From Bacillus sp. T33-2 (GTDB lineage Bacteria; Bacillota; Bacilli; Bacillales; Cytobacillaceae): a stretch of 64,000 nt of DNA. The first letter of the stretch is position 1. Each line of letters starts with the position of its first letter. Positions 11,532 through 19,732 of the stretch are shown here, one piece after another. The stretch covers positions 62,001-126,000 of the forward strand of contig NZ_PGVB01000008.1 of the NCBI RefSeq assembly GCF_002860205.1, read 5' to 3'. A program made the position numbers and the translations under genes. The notes under the pieces were generated by a model, which made no database searches, was not told the DNA's origin, and saw only the letters and a list, made by a program, of their open reading frames with translations.

Positions 11532-12146
11532 TCAACTTAGCGACAATTTACGCAAGCGCCGATACATCGAAAGGATCTGATCCTCATTGCCCAATACCAA
11601 CGAATCCGCCAGTTTGAGGTAGTCATCCCTAGCAGCGGATTGTTCGTTTATTTGGAGCGAGTTATAATAGTCCTTTAAAATTTCCCAAATCCGGTAAAAC
11701 AAGTGATTGTCCGCAAGAGCTGCAATTCTGGTAAAGAATTCTTCATCAGAAAATGCTGTCGTTTCTGCCCAGCTTTTGAGCTGTCCAAGACCGCTTTTTG
11801 CGGCAGCGAGCCGGAGACAATCCATTTCAATCATATATTTAGTCTCAATGACATCCTTCTTTGCTTTTTCATCCTGCAAAATAAACGTGCTCAACAGCTT
11901 TACGAGGTGATTGCCGCGAAAATCGCGGATAAACGTTCCTTCCCCCCGCCTTGTTTCAATCAATCCCAGCAATTCCAGGGCACGGAGAGCCTCCCGTACG
12001 GATGAGCGCCCGGCACTCAGGCGCTCGGATAGTTCCCGTTCAGAAGGGATTTTGTCTCCGCTTTTAAGGTTGTCCTTCTCAATCATATCCCTGAGCTGTT
12101 TCACAATTTCAATATACACTTTTGTGTTATTCTCAGTTTCGTTCAC
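11532..12146 (-). CDS. FadR-type GntR family transcriptional regulator
   Basis: Winged-helix GntR protein (residues about 6-72; the helix-turn-helix region includes PSERELSERLSAGRSSVREALRALE in part) fused to a shortened FadR C-terminal domain (about 85-204). The usual metal ligands of that domain are not evident: the FHxxL position reads FFTRI and the later histidines are missing. Its effector is therefore unclear, with fatty-acid, acyl-CoA or C4-acid ligands all possible. GTG at 12146 has only a weak ribosome site, 9 bp after ytsJ, so it is probably cotranscribed with ytsJ. Operator-like palindromes flank the cluster upstream of ytsJ and accD. I know no characterised B. subtilis equivalent at this place. 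Confidence 0.88.
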   Translation of the reverse strand: MNETENNTKVYIEIVKQLRDMIEKDNLKSGDKIPSERELSERLSAGRSSVREALRALELLGLIETRRGEGTFIRDFRGNHLVKLLSTFILQDEKAKKDVIETKYMIEMDCLRLAAAKSGLGQLKSWAETTAFSDEEFFTRIAALADNHLFYRIWEILKDYYNSLQINEQSAARDDYLKLADSLVLGNEDQILSMYRRLRKLSLS

Positions 12147-12155
12147 TGATGCCGA

Positions 12156-13400
12156 TCACTCACTTTTTTCAATGATTGCAAGCTTTCGTGTCCGCTGCTT
12201 CACTTCTTCCGGATCAATCCTTAACCTGGCTACCCCTGTTTCCATCGCAGCCCTGGCCACGGCTGCGGCCACCTCGGGTGCAACCCTTGGGTCGAATGGG
12301 CCCGGAATGACATAATCACTTGACAGTTCATGTTCATTGATCAGGCTGGCAATTGCCTCAACTGCGGCTACCTTCATCTTTTCATTGATATGGGTTGCCC
12401 TTGCATCCAGTGCCCCCCGGAATATCCCGGGAAACGCGAGCACGTTGTTAACCTGATTGGGAAAATCAGATCGGCCTGTCCCAATCACTTTCGCCCCTGC
12501 AGCCTTTGCCTCGTCGGGCATGATTTCCGGAACAGGGTTTGCCATTGCAAAAATAATTGCATCCTGGTTCATTGATTGAATCATATCCTGGGTTAATGCG
12601 CCTGCGACTGAAACACCGATAAATACATCTGCTCCTTTGATCGCTTCGGCAAGATCACCCTTCACATTTTCGCGGTTCGTGAATTTGGCGACCTGTTCTT
12701 TGATGGTATTCATCCCTTGGGGCCTGCCTTCGTAAATCGCACCCTTCGTATCGCACATAATGATGTCGCGTACGCCATAGGTGTACAGCAGCTTTATGAT
12801 TGCAATCCCGGCAGCACCTGCACCATTTGCTACAACCTTTATCTCATTCATTGTTTTGCCGACAATTTTAAGGGCATTGACAAGCCCCGCGACCGTAACA
12901 ATGGCTGTCCCATGCTGGTCGTCATGGAAAACCGGAATATTCGTTTCCTTCTTGAGGCGCTCCTCGATAACAAAGCAATTGGGCGCGGCAATGTCTTCAA
13001 GATTGACACCGCCGAATGTAGGTTCCAGCAATTTTACAGTGTCCACAATTTTATCAATGTCTGTAGTATTCAGACAAATCGGAAAAGCATCGACCCCTGC
13101 AAAGCTTTTAAAAAGCACGGCCTTGCCTTCCATGACTGGCAGGGCAGCTTCCGGGCCGATATTTCCCAGGCCGAGCACAGCTGTCCCATCGGATACAACA
13201 GCAACCATGTTCCCTTTCATGGTATATTCATATACTGTTTCCGGCTTGTCATATATAGCCTTGCACGGCTCTGCCACACCTGGTGAATAAGCCAGGCTTA
13301 AATCCCTGGCATTCCTTACCGGCACCTTTGATTTTGATTCCAATTTCCCTTTATTAACCCGATGCATATGCAAAGCTTCTTCCCGTAAAGTCAAGGCCAT
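12156..13400 (-). CDS. ytsJ: NADP-dependent malic enzyme
   Basis: Oxidative decarboxylation of malate to pyruvate with NADPH formation; YtsJ is the main malic enzyme of B. subtilis during growth on malate. The 414 residues contain the malic-enzyme N-domain (YSPGVAEPC, CLNTTDIDKIVDTVKLLEPTFGGVNLEDI, FHDDQHGTAIV) and the Rossmann domain (VVANGAGAAGIAI at about 188-200). ATG at 13400 follows AAGGAG. The nearest promoter is about 360 nt upstream, beyond a structured repeat, and carries a FadR-type operator. The regulator gene follows 9 bp downstream. Confidence 0.96.
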   Translation of the reverse strand: MALTLREEALHMHRVNKGKLESKSKVPVRNARDLSLAYSPGVAEPCKAIYDKPETVYEYTMKGNMVAVVSDGTAVLGLGNIGPEAALPVMEGKAVLFKSFAGVDAFPICLNTTDIDKIVDTVKLLEPTFGGVNLEDIAAPNCFVIEERLKKETNIPVFHDDQHGTAIVTVAGLVNALKIVGKTMNEIKVVANGAGAAGIAIIKLLYTYGVRDIIMCDTKGAIYEGRPQGMNTIKEQVAKFTNRENVKGDLAEAIKGADVFIGVSVAGALTQDMIQSMNQDAIIFAMANPVPEIMPDEAKAAGAKVIGTGRSDFPNQVNNVLAFPGIFRGALDARATHINEKMKVAAVEAIASLINEHELSSDYVIPGPFDPRVAPEVAAAVARAAMETGVARLRIDPEEVKQRTRKLAIIEKSE

Positions 13401-13439
13401 GTCACTCCTTCATTAATAAGAAAAAAATATTGAAACCGA

Positions 13440-13734
13440 TGTCCAGCTCCGACGGACAGGATGTCCTAGTGTCGACGTTGCCACAGGACGTGGCGTATTT
13501 AGTCGACCAGCACCTAGCCAGTTTTTTATCCTGAAAAATCTTCTTGGAGTATCTTGCGAGAAGCGTTAGCTTTGAGCAGCTCGAGTCATAAGCCACCTCA
13601 CTACGGAAATCACGATTATCCTCCGTGATGCGTCTTATGCCTGTCGGGGCTGAACATTAAGGAAAGCTTCTGAGAATAATCCTCGCAGGAACGAGCACGC
13701 TTTTTGCTTGTTCCGAATGCGCTTCCGCTTTTCT
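13440..13734. repeat. Structured intergenic repeat in the ytsJ leader
   Basis: The 393-bp gap between ytsJ and dnaE is filled by non-coding sequence rich in nested inverted repeats: GTCGAC arms with an inner GCCAC/GTGGC stem (about 13470-13515), and CATAAG (13587-13592) pairing with CTTATG (13634-13639) around an inner TCACTACGGA/TCCGTGA stem. From memory it resembles dispersed intergenic repeats of several Bacillus genomes (CATAAGCCACCTCAC...CTTATGCCTGTCGG). The 64-codon reading frame across it shows no protein-like features. Confidence 0.6.
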
Positions 13735-13751
13735 AAGTGGTCAGACCAGTT
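13735..13751. promoter_or_regulatory. FadR-type GntR operator at the ytsJ promoter
   Basis: AAGTGGTCAGACCAGTT is a near-perfect palindrome (7 of 8 arm positions pair around a central A). It carries the GGTCnGACC core of FadR-family GntR operators. It begins about 11 bp downstream of the -10, over the predicted transcription start, where a bound repressor would block transcription. Confidence 0.75.
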
Positions 13752-13762
13752 ATCTTTTTATC

Positions 13763-13790
13763 AATATAACACATCTCTTATACATGTAAA
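13763..13790 (-). promoter_or_regulatory. Sigma-A promoter of the ytsJ operon
   Basis: Minus-strand -35 TTTACA (13785-13790), 16-bp spacer and -10 TATATT (13763-13768), immediately after the dnaE stop. It reads towards the operator and ytsJ. Confidence 0.65.
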
Positions 13791-13793
13791 GGA

Positions 13794-16700
13794 CTAATTT
13801 TTTAGTACTACGTTTTCTTTCCCAAGAAAACCGCGCAATTCCTTGAGGCAGCCGTGGTCGGCATTCACCTTGAACTCCGCAGGCAAAAGGACTGTTTTTT
13901 GATTATGTTCGTAGTACAGGATCACCGGAATTTCCCCGTAGTGCTTTTTGAGCATAGCCTTAAGCTCGGTTAGCATCTCTACTGAATGCCGGCCCTGGCC
14001 GACTCTGATAAATAATTTCCTGCCCGTTTCCCTTGCAGCCTCGAGTGCGGCATGTTTATTTAAAACTGACTGGATTATGAATTGGACTTTCCCATCGCGC
14101 TCTTCAAACTTTCCCTCGAGCAGCGTAATTTCCCCCTGTTTCAAATCTGGGCCAAACCGTCTGTACTCATTCGGGAAGGCGACCGCTTCAGTTTCACCGC
14201 TCGGATCACTCAAAGTAAGAAAACACATCGGATCGCCCTTTTTCGTGCGTATTTTTTTTGTTTCGGTAATATAAACACCGATCCGGCATCGCTGCCCGCC
14301 TTGTTTTAGCGCCAGCAACTGAACATTGGCCGCTTTAAACACCTCCTCGAAGATGGATACAGGATGCTTTGACAGGTAAAAACCAAGCACATCCTTTTCA
14401 TACGCAAGTTTCTGTTCAACCGGCATAGGATCAACGACCGTATATTTTGGCTTTATTGAAAATTCAGCTTCAGCAAACAGATCGAACTGGCCGGATTCAT
14501 CCGGGGCAACAAGCAGGGCATGTTCAATCGCGACATCAAGGGATGCCAGAAGGCTGGCCCTGTCCTGCCCAAATTCGTCAAAGGCCCCGGAATGCACAAG
14601 TGCTTCCATTGTTTTTCTGTTGACCGCTTTCTGGGAAACCCTGATGCAAAAATCAAATAGATCCTTGAAGGGCCTCTGCTTCCTCGCTTGAAAGATTTCC
14701 CTGAGCGCCTGGGCACCCACACCTTTGATTGCCGCCAGGCTGTATCGGATCTTGCCTCCCTCTGCCTGAAAACTGTAGCTGCTCTTGTTTATCGACGGCG
14801 GTAGGAGGGGTATTTCCATTTGCTTTAATTCCCTGGCATATTGGGCAATTTTTGCGTCGTTTCCCATTGCGGACGTACAAAGTGCAGCCATGAAATAAAG
14901 TGGATATTGGGCTTTTAAGTATGCGAGCTGATAGGCAATAAAGCTGTAGGCAATGGCGTGGCTCCTGTTAAACCCATAGTTGGCAAACCTGACAATCAAG
15001 TCATAAATATCATTTGCGGTTTTTTCATCATAGCCCTTTTTAAGTGCGCCGCTGACAAAATGGCCTCGTTCACGGTCCAAAACTTCTTTCTTTTTCTTTC
15101 CGACCGCCCTGCGCAACAGGTCTGCCTCACCAAGCGAGAAGCCCGCCATTGTCGAGGCTATTTGCATGATTTGCTCCTGGTACACAATGACCCCGTAAGT
15201 ATTCTCCAATATATCCTTTAAATCATCATGCGGATAAGCAACCTCCTCCCTGCCATGCTTCCTGGCGATGAAGAGGGGGATGTTCTCCATCGGGCCGGGC
15301 CGGTATAATGCATTGACAGCAACAATATCTTCAAATCTGGAAGGCTTTAATTTTACTAAAACCTTGCGCATCCCTTCGGATTCCAGCTGGAAGATGCCGG
15401 TTGTGTCCCCTTCGCTAAGCAGTTCGAACGTCTGGCGGTCGTCAAGCGGGATGTTGTGGATGTCGATTTCCCGGCCGGTTTTCCGGTGGATCGATTCAAG
15501 AATTGCTTCGATCAGCGACAGGTTCCTTAAGCCAAGAAAATCCATTTTCAGCAGGCCTACTTCTTCCAGGTGCTCCATGGAATACTGGGTGAGCAACACT
15601 CGCTCGGAGCCGGACTGGATCGGGATAACATTGGTGAGCGGCTGTCCGCTGATCACAACCCCCGCGGCATGGGTGGAGGTATGGCGTGGAAGGCCCTCGA
15701 GCTTTAGCGCAGTTTCAAACAGCTTTGCGTTCATGTCTGATTCCTTAATGAACGACCGGAGCCCTTCAGACTCCTTGAATGCATCCGTTAGCGAGATGCC
15801 AAGTTTAGAAGGGACCAGCCTTGACAGCCTGTCCAATTCTTTAGTGTTCAAGCCAAAAGCTCTTCCGGTATCCCTGAGTGCCGCTTTGGCGGCCAAAGTC
15901 CCGAACGTGACGATCTGTGCTACATGCAGCTCCCCATATTTTGAGGCAACATATTCAATTACCTCGTCACGGCGGTGGTCAGGGAAATCGATATCTATAT
16001 CCGGCATTGAAATTCTTTCGGGATTTAAAAAACGCTCAAAAAGCAGCTGATGTTCGATCGGGTCTACATCTGTAATGAATAAAACGTATGCAACCATCGA
16101 ACCTGCTGCCGAACCGCGGCCGGGCCCTGTAAGAATGCCGTTTTCCCTGGCAAATCTCATAAAATCCCAGACAATTAAAAAGTAGTCGCTGAATTTCATC
16201 CTCTTTATCACAGACAGCTCATATTCTAGCCTCTGCCAATGTCCGGAAGGCGCCTTCCCATACCTTGTTTCAAACCCGGTGCGGCACAGCTTTTCTAGCA
16301 GCCCGTCGGAGGTTTCCCCTGGTGGTGCTGGATACTGTGGAAGATGCTTTGTTTCGAGGTCAATCAGTACATTGCATTGTTCCGCAATCTTGAGTGTGTT
16401 TTCCAGTGCATCGGGGTATTCGGAAAACAATTCCGCCATCTCGGCGGCTGTTTTGAGATAAAAATCGTCGCTGCCAAGCTTCTCCCTTTCTTCATCCTGC
16501 AGCTTTTGCCCATTTTTGATTGCCAGAAGGCATTCCTGGGCAAAAGCATCTTGCCGGTGCAAATAGTGGACTGGGTTGGCAGCCACTGTCCGGATGCCAC
16601 GGCTTTCAGCCAGGGCAGCCAGTTGTTTATTTAAGGCGGCCTGTCCAGGGAGCTCCTGGTTGTGGAGTGATATAAAAAATTTCTGGCTGCCGAACATGCT

Positions 16701-17156
16701 GCTATATAAATCAACTGCCGCTGAAGCTTTGTCTTGTTCGCCAGCAGATAAAAATTGCTCTATTTCTCCGCCAGTCCCGGGTGTTATTGCTATAAGCCCC
16801 CCTGAATAAGCCTTCAGCCATTTGACAGGGATTCCATCTGGTGATCTCGTTTGCACCGCACTGGAGATTTTTATCAGATTTTGAAAACCCTGATTGTTCA
16901 TGGCCAGCAGCACCAGCTGGAAAGCTTCTTTTTCCCGGAATTCGCTGGCTACATCAATTGTCAGGCCTATAATTGGCTTCAATGAATTTTTTAGACATTC
17001 TTTATAAAAGGCTATTGCCCCATACATCACATTCCGGTCGGTTAATGCCAGTGAAGTAAATCCTTTCGATTTCGCTTCTTTGACAAGCTGTTCCACAGTT
17101 GCCGTACTGGTCAGCAGGCTGTAGGCACTGTAAACATGAAGGTGAATAAATGACAT
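13794..17156 (-). CDS. dnaE: DNA polymerase III alpha subunit, DnaE type
   Basis: Replicative polymerase that in Bacillus extends RNA primers before PolC takes over. The 1120 residues show an N-terminal PHP domain (HLHVYS at about 5-10), the palm with GPGRGSAAGS (344-353) and catalytic aspartates PDIDIDF (385-391), then KMDFLGLRNL, and a C-terminal OB domain. It lacks the exonuclease insertion of PolC. ATG at 17156 follows AGGTGTGAG. A weak promoter (TTTCTT-17-TATAAT, 17193-17221) lies upstream. It diverges from ytrH. Confidence 0.97.
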   Translation of the reverse strand: MSFIHLHVYSAYSLLTSTATVEQLVKEAKSKGFTSLALTDRNVMYGAIAFYKECLKNSLKPIIGLTIDVASEFREKEAFQLVLLAMNNQGFQNLIKISSAVQTRSPDGIPVKWLKAYSGGLIAITPGTGGEIEQFLSAGEQDKASAAVDLYSSMFGSQKFFISLHNQELPGQAALNKQLAALAESRGIRTVAANPVHYLHRQDAFAQECLLAIKNGQKLQDEEREKLGSDDFYLKTAAEMAELFSEYPDALENTLKIAEQCNVLIDLETKHLPQYPAPPGETSDGLLEKLCRTGFETRYGKAPSGHWQRLEYELSVIKRMKFSDYFLIVWDFMRFARENGILTGPGRGSAAGSMVAYVLFITDVDPIEHQLLFERFLNPERISMPDIDIDFPDHRRDEVIEYVASKYGELHVAQIVTFGTLAAKAALRDTGRAFGLNTKELDRLSRLVPSKLGISLTDAFKESEGLRSFIKESDMNAKLFETALKLEGLPRHTSTHAAGVVISGQPLTNVIPIQSGSERVLLTQYSMEHLEEVGLLKMDFLGLRNLSLIEAILESIHRKTGREIDIHNIPLDDRQTFELLSEGDTTGIFQLESEGMRKVLVKLKPSRFEDIVAVNALYRPGPMENIPLFIARKHGREEVAYPHDDLKDILENTYGVIVYQEQIMQIASTMAGFSLGEADLLRRAVGKKKKEVLDRERGHFVSGALKKGYDEKTANDIYDLIVRFANYGFNRSHAIAYSFIAYQLAYLKAQYPLYFMAALCTSAMGNDAKIAQYARELKQMEIPLLPPSINKSSYSFQAEGGKIRYSLAAIKGVGAQALREIFQARKQRPFKDLFDFCIRVSQKAVNRKTMEALVHSGAFDEFGQDRASLLASLDVAIEHALLVAPDESGQFDLFAEAEFSIKPKYTVVDPMPVEQKLAYEKDVLGFYLSKHPVSIFEEVFKAANVQLLALKQGGQRCRIGVYITETKKIRTKKGDPMCFLTLSDPSGETEAVAFPNEYRRFGPDLKQGEITLLEGKFEERDGKVQFIIQSVLNKHAALEAARETGRKLFIRVGQGRHSVEMLTELKAMLKKHYGEIPVILYYEHNQKTVLLPAEFKVNADHGCLKELRGFLGKENVVLKN

Positions 17157-17225
17157 TTTTTCTCACACCTTTTGATACTTCTTCATGTATTTATTATAGA
17201 ACCTATCCATAAAAAAAGAAAATAT

Positions 17226-17250
17226 ATGTTCCCTTTTTGTACAGGAACAT
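17226..17250. repeat. Inverted repeat between dnaE and ytrH
   Basis: ATGTTCC (17226-17232) and GGAACAT (17244-17250) form a perfect 7-bp inverted repeat with an 11-bp spacer, between two divergent genes. It could be an operator. It does not match the Bacillus LexA box. Confidence 0.3.
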
Positions 17251-17329
17251 TTAAAACATAATCCCCCCTGTTTGTCCATATGATGAAGTATCGGCAAGGG
17301 ATCGAACTTTACAAAAGGGTGGTTTCAGG

Positions 17330-17668
17330 ATGATGAATCAGCCGTTTTTTACCCATTTATTTGAAGCTTATTTCATCGCGCTTGGCGTACTGCTCGGCGG
17401 CTCCGTCATTGGCGGGCTTGCTTCGTTTCTCACCGGACAGCCTCTCCTGACGGAAATTGTCCGTATTTCTGATTTGATACGCATCTGGGCAATTATCGCT
17501 GCGATCGGCGGCACATTTGATACTGTGTACAGCTTTGAGAGAGGCTTCCTGGAGGGGGAGACTAAAGATATTGTCAAGCAGTTTTTGTTAATATTGTCTG
17601 CCATGGGCGGAGCGCAGACTGGCGCACTGATTATTAACTGGCTGACACAGGAGCATGTCTCCCAGTGA
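17330..17668 (+). CDS. ytrH: Sporulation protein YtrH
   Basis: Membrane protein of 112 residues with three hydrophobic segments (about 15-35, 47-62, 84-105), matching the YtrH family, which is made in the mother cell under sigma-E and needed for normal spore cortex and resistance in B. subtilis. ATG at 17330 follows a weak GGTGG site; a second ATG follows directly. A possible sigma-E -10 (CATATGAT near 17277) with ACATAAT 14 nt upstream is visible. It overlaps ytrI by 4 bp. Confidence 0.85.
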   Translation: MMNQPFFTHLFEAYFIALGVLLGGSVIGGLASFLTGQPLLTEIVRISDLIRIWAIIAAIGGTFDTVYSFERGFLEGETKDIVKQFLLILSAMGGAQTGALIINWLTQEHVSQ

Positions 17669-18174
17669 GGATCCCGCCATATTACCGGAAACCCGCCTGG
17701 CAAAGATTTCTTTCCGGAATGGCTGCAGGGGGTGTCGCGAGCTGGTTTGTCTTCCTGTATATTAACGGAGCGACGATTGAAAAATTATCAAAAAAAATCG
17801 ACGAACAGAAGCATGATATTGAAAATCTTCAAAATGAGAAAAAAATCTGGCAGGAAGAATACAAGCTTTTAAATAAAAAGAATGAAGAAAAAATGACCGT
17901 CCAGGAAGTTAAAGTGAAGATTTTAAACTGGGAAAAATACAGACTGGATACTTATAGTGTGTTTCAAAGCGAAGAAGAAATCAATGACCTTATCAGCAAA
18001 TTTTTAATAGCGAAAGACCTGGAGACAGTTTTTAAGAGCAAGGACATGGTCATGAAAATCATTGAGAACAAATCCCTTAAAATCAACAATAAACGATATA
18101 AAATAGAAGTGAAGTCCTTTTTCATTTACACATCAATATCCATCCAGCTCGACATCCATCTTGAAGGGGCCTGA
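17665..18174 (+). CDS. ytrI: Sporulation membrane protein YtrI
   Basis: 169-residue protein with one membrane helix (about 16-34), a coiled coil (about 37-75, IEKLSKKIDEQKHDIENL) and a small C-terminal domain, the layout of YtrI, the sporulation partner of YtrH. GTG at 17665 overlaps the ytrH stop in the form GTGA, implying coupled translation. Its own stop lies inside the first box of a 38-bp tandem repeat. Confidence 0.85.
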   Translation: MRIPPYYRKPAWQRFLSGMAAGGVASWFVFLYINGATIEKLSKKIDEQKHDIENLQNEKKIWQEEYKLLNKKNEEKMTVQEVKVKILNWEKYRLDTYSVFQSEEEINDLISKFLIAKDLETVFKSKDMVMKIIENKSLKINNKRYKIEVKSFFIYTSISIQLDIHLEGA

Positions 18175-18254
18175 CCCCCGCCGCGTTAATACATTACCAT
18201 GCCGGGGACTGGCCCCCGCTGAGGTAACGCGTTAGCGTGCAGGGGCAGGCCCCG
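18166..18254. repeat. 38-bp tandem repeat with GGGG...CCCC boxes
   Basis: Three boxes, GGGGCCTGACCCCC (18166), GGGGACTGGCCCCC (18204) and GGGGCAGGCCCC (18242), recur at exactly 38-bp spacing. The segments between them are related (GTTAATACATTACC and GGTAACGCGTTAGC). The array fills the gap between convergent ytrI and nrnA, and its first box overlaps the ytrI stop codon. Each box can fold on itself. Similar motifs are dispersed in Bacillus genomes (from memory). It may act as a two-way terminator, though no T-run is present. Confidence 0.7.
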
Positions 18255-18258
18255 GATA

Positions 18259-19191
18259 TTATTTACACACCTCGTCAAGGTCCTTCATTACGTTTTCTGC
18301 TTCGCTCCAGGAATAAATGGACGCCCCTGATGCAAGCGGGTGTCCTCCGCCTTTGTATTTCTTTGCGATTCCGTTGATGACGGGACCTTTTGAACGGAGC
18401 CGGACTCTGATTTGGTCTTTTTCCTCTATGAAAAAGGCCCATGCCTTTATCCCTTCGACATTGCCAAGGGTGCTGACAAGAAGTGAGGCATCTGAAGGCT
18501 TCACTGAAAACTGATCCAGCAGTTCCCGGTTGATTATCACACTCGCTGCTCCACTTGGGCGGACTTCAAAGTTTTGCAGGACAAAACCGTTCAGTTTAAT
18601 GACATTTTGCGGTAGTTCGTACATGCGGTCATATAGTTCGGTCCGGGAAAATTGATAATGGATCAGTTCACCTGCATATGCAAAAGTTTTTTCGGTCGTG
18701 CTGGGGTAAAGAAAACGCCCAGTATCCCCTACAATGCCAGCATATAACAGCCTTGCTGCCTCATTTGTTATTTCCAGCCCATGATTTTTTCCGTATAAAT
18801 AGAATTCATAGATCATTTCGCTTGTAGAACTCGCAGTTGTATCCACCCATAAAAGGTCTCCATATGGATCTTCGTTAGGATGGTGGTCAATTTTAACGAG
18901 CAATGCGCCCATAGTGTAACGGGAATCGCAGACCCGCTCCTGATTGGCTGTATCGCAGACAATCACCAATGCCCCTGAATAGGTTTCATCCGGAATGGAA
19001 TCCATCCTTCTCAGATAGTTGAGCGATTCTTCCTCCTGTCCGACCGCATACACTTTTTTTTCGGGAAAGGATTCCTTCAAAATCTCAACAAGCCCGCCCT
19101 GGGATCCGTAAGCATCCGGGTCAGGCCTTACATGCCTGTGCACGATGATCGTGTCATACTTTTTAATTGCTTCCAGGATTTGTTCCTTCAT
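18259..19191 (-). CDS. nrnA: Bifunctional oligoribonuclease and pAp phosphatase NrnA
   Basis: DHH/DHHA1 family enzyme that degrades nanoRNAs and removes the 3' phosphate of pAp. The 310 residues contain HRHVRPDPDAYGSQ (D24, D26), the IVCD aspartate (about 80), the signature IDHHPNEDP (101-109) and the C-terminal substrate motif GGGHPLASGA. ATG at 19191 follows AAGGAG by 5 nt; the longer reading from 19212 lacks a ribosome site. Confidence 0.95.
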   Translation of the reverse strand: MKEQILEAIKKYDTIIVHRHVRPDPDAYGSQGGLVEILKESFPEKKVYAVGQEEESLNYLRRMDSIPDETYSGALVIVCDTANQERVCDSRYTMGALLVKIDHHPNEDPYGDLLWVDTTASSTSEMIYEFYLYGKNHGLEITNEAARLLYAGIVGDTGRFLYPSTTEKTFAYAGELIHYQFSRTELYDRMYELPQNVIKLNGFVLQNFEVRPSGAASVIINRELLDQFSVKPSDASLLVSTLGNVEGIKAWAFFIEEKDQIRVRLRSKGPVINGIAKKYKGGGHPLASGASIYSWSEAENVMKDLDEVCK

Positions 19192-19313
19192 AACTGCTCC
19201 TTCGTAATACATATTTTTTTTCGCTTATATTTCAAAATAGTAAGATTCAATGGCAATTCCGGCAAATTACCGCTAAAATAAGGAGAGATTTTTAAATCTG
19301 GGGGAGTTGCAAT

Positions 19314-19619
19314 ATGCCGGTACTCGCACTATTAATCATGCTCAGCTTAGCTCTATATGTATTTTATAAAATAAAATATGTCCGGAGCAACAGGCCCGCC
19401 GAGAAGAAATGGATATCTGCCAAATCAAGCATCGCCCTCGGCTTATTCGTTGCTTTGTTTGGGCTGAACCAGCTGTTTTTATTTCAAACTGCAATGACAT
19501 ACATTGTTGCCGGAATTTTCATATTCCTCGGCAGCTTGAGCGTTTGGGCAGGATTCAAATCCTATAAATTTTACCTCCCTGATGCAGCCAAAGAAGCTCA
19601 GGACGCAAGAAACAATTAA
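19314..19619 (+). CDS. ytpI: YtpI family membrane protein
   Basis: 101-residue protein with three hydrophobic segments (about 3-19, 39-57, 62-82) and a hydrophilic C-terminus (KEAQDARNN), matching the YtpI family of Bacillus at its usual place beside nrnA. No function is known. ATG follows GGGGGAG. It is followed by its own terminator. Confidence 0.85.
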   Translation: MPVLALLIMLSLALYVFYKIKYVRSNRPAEKKWISAKSSIALGLFVALFGLNQLFLFQTAMTYIVAGIFIFLGSLSVWAGFKSYKFYLPDAAKEAQDARNN

Positions 19620-19627
19620 TCAAGAGG

Positions 19628-19661
19628 AAGAAGCCGTTCATGCACAACCGGCTTCTTTTTT
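19628..19661 (+). terminator. Terminator of ytpI
   Basis: AGAAGCCG (19629-19636) pairs with CGGCTTCT (19649-19656), followed by six T residues. Confidence 0.8.
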
Positions 19662-19732
19662 ATTGTCCGGCTGAATCACCATTTTCTTGTGAACCCAGGA
19701 CTGCTTTAACCGCAGGTGTGCATCTCAATCTT

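Noticed and set aside
13402-13596. A 64-codon minus-strand frame upstream of ytsJ.
   Set aside because: It runs through the inverted repeats of the leader element, lacks a ribosome site and has a composition unlike its neighbours.
17226-17250. The TGTTCC/GGAACA repeat as a LexA box for dnaE.
   Set aside because: The 11-bp spacing and sequence do not fit the Bacillus GAACnnnnGTTC box.
18166-18254. The GGGG...CCCC array as a CRISPR.
   Set aside because: Only three boxes, with related rather than unique spacers, and no cas genes in the window.
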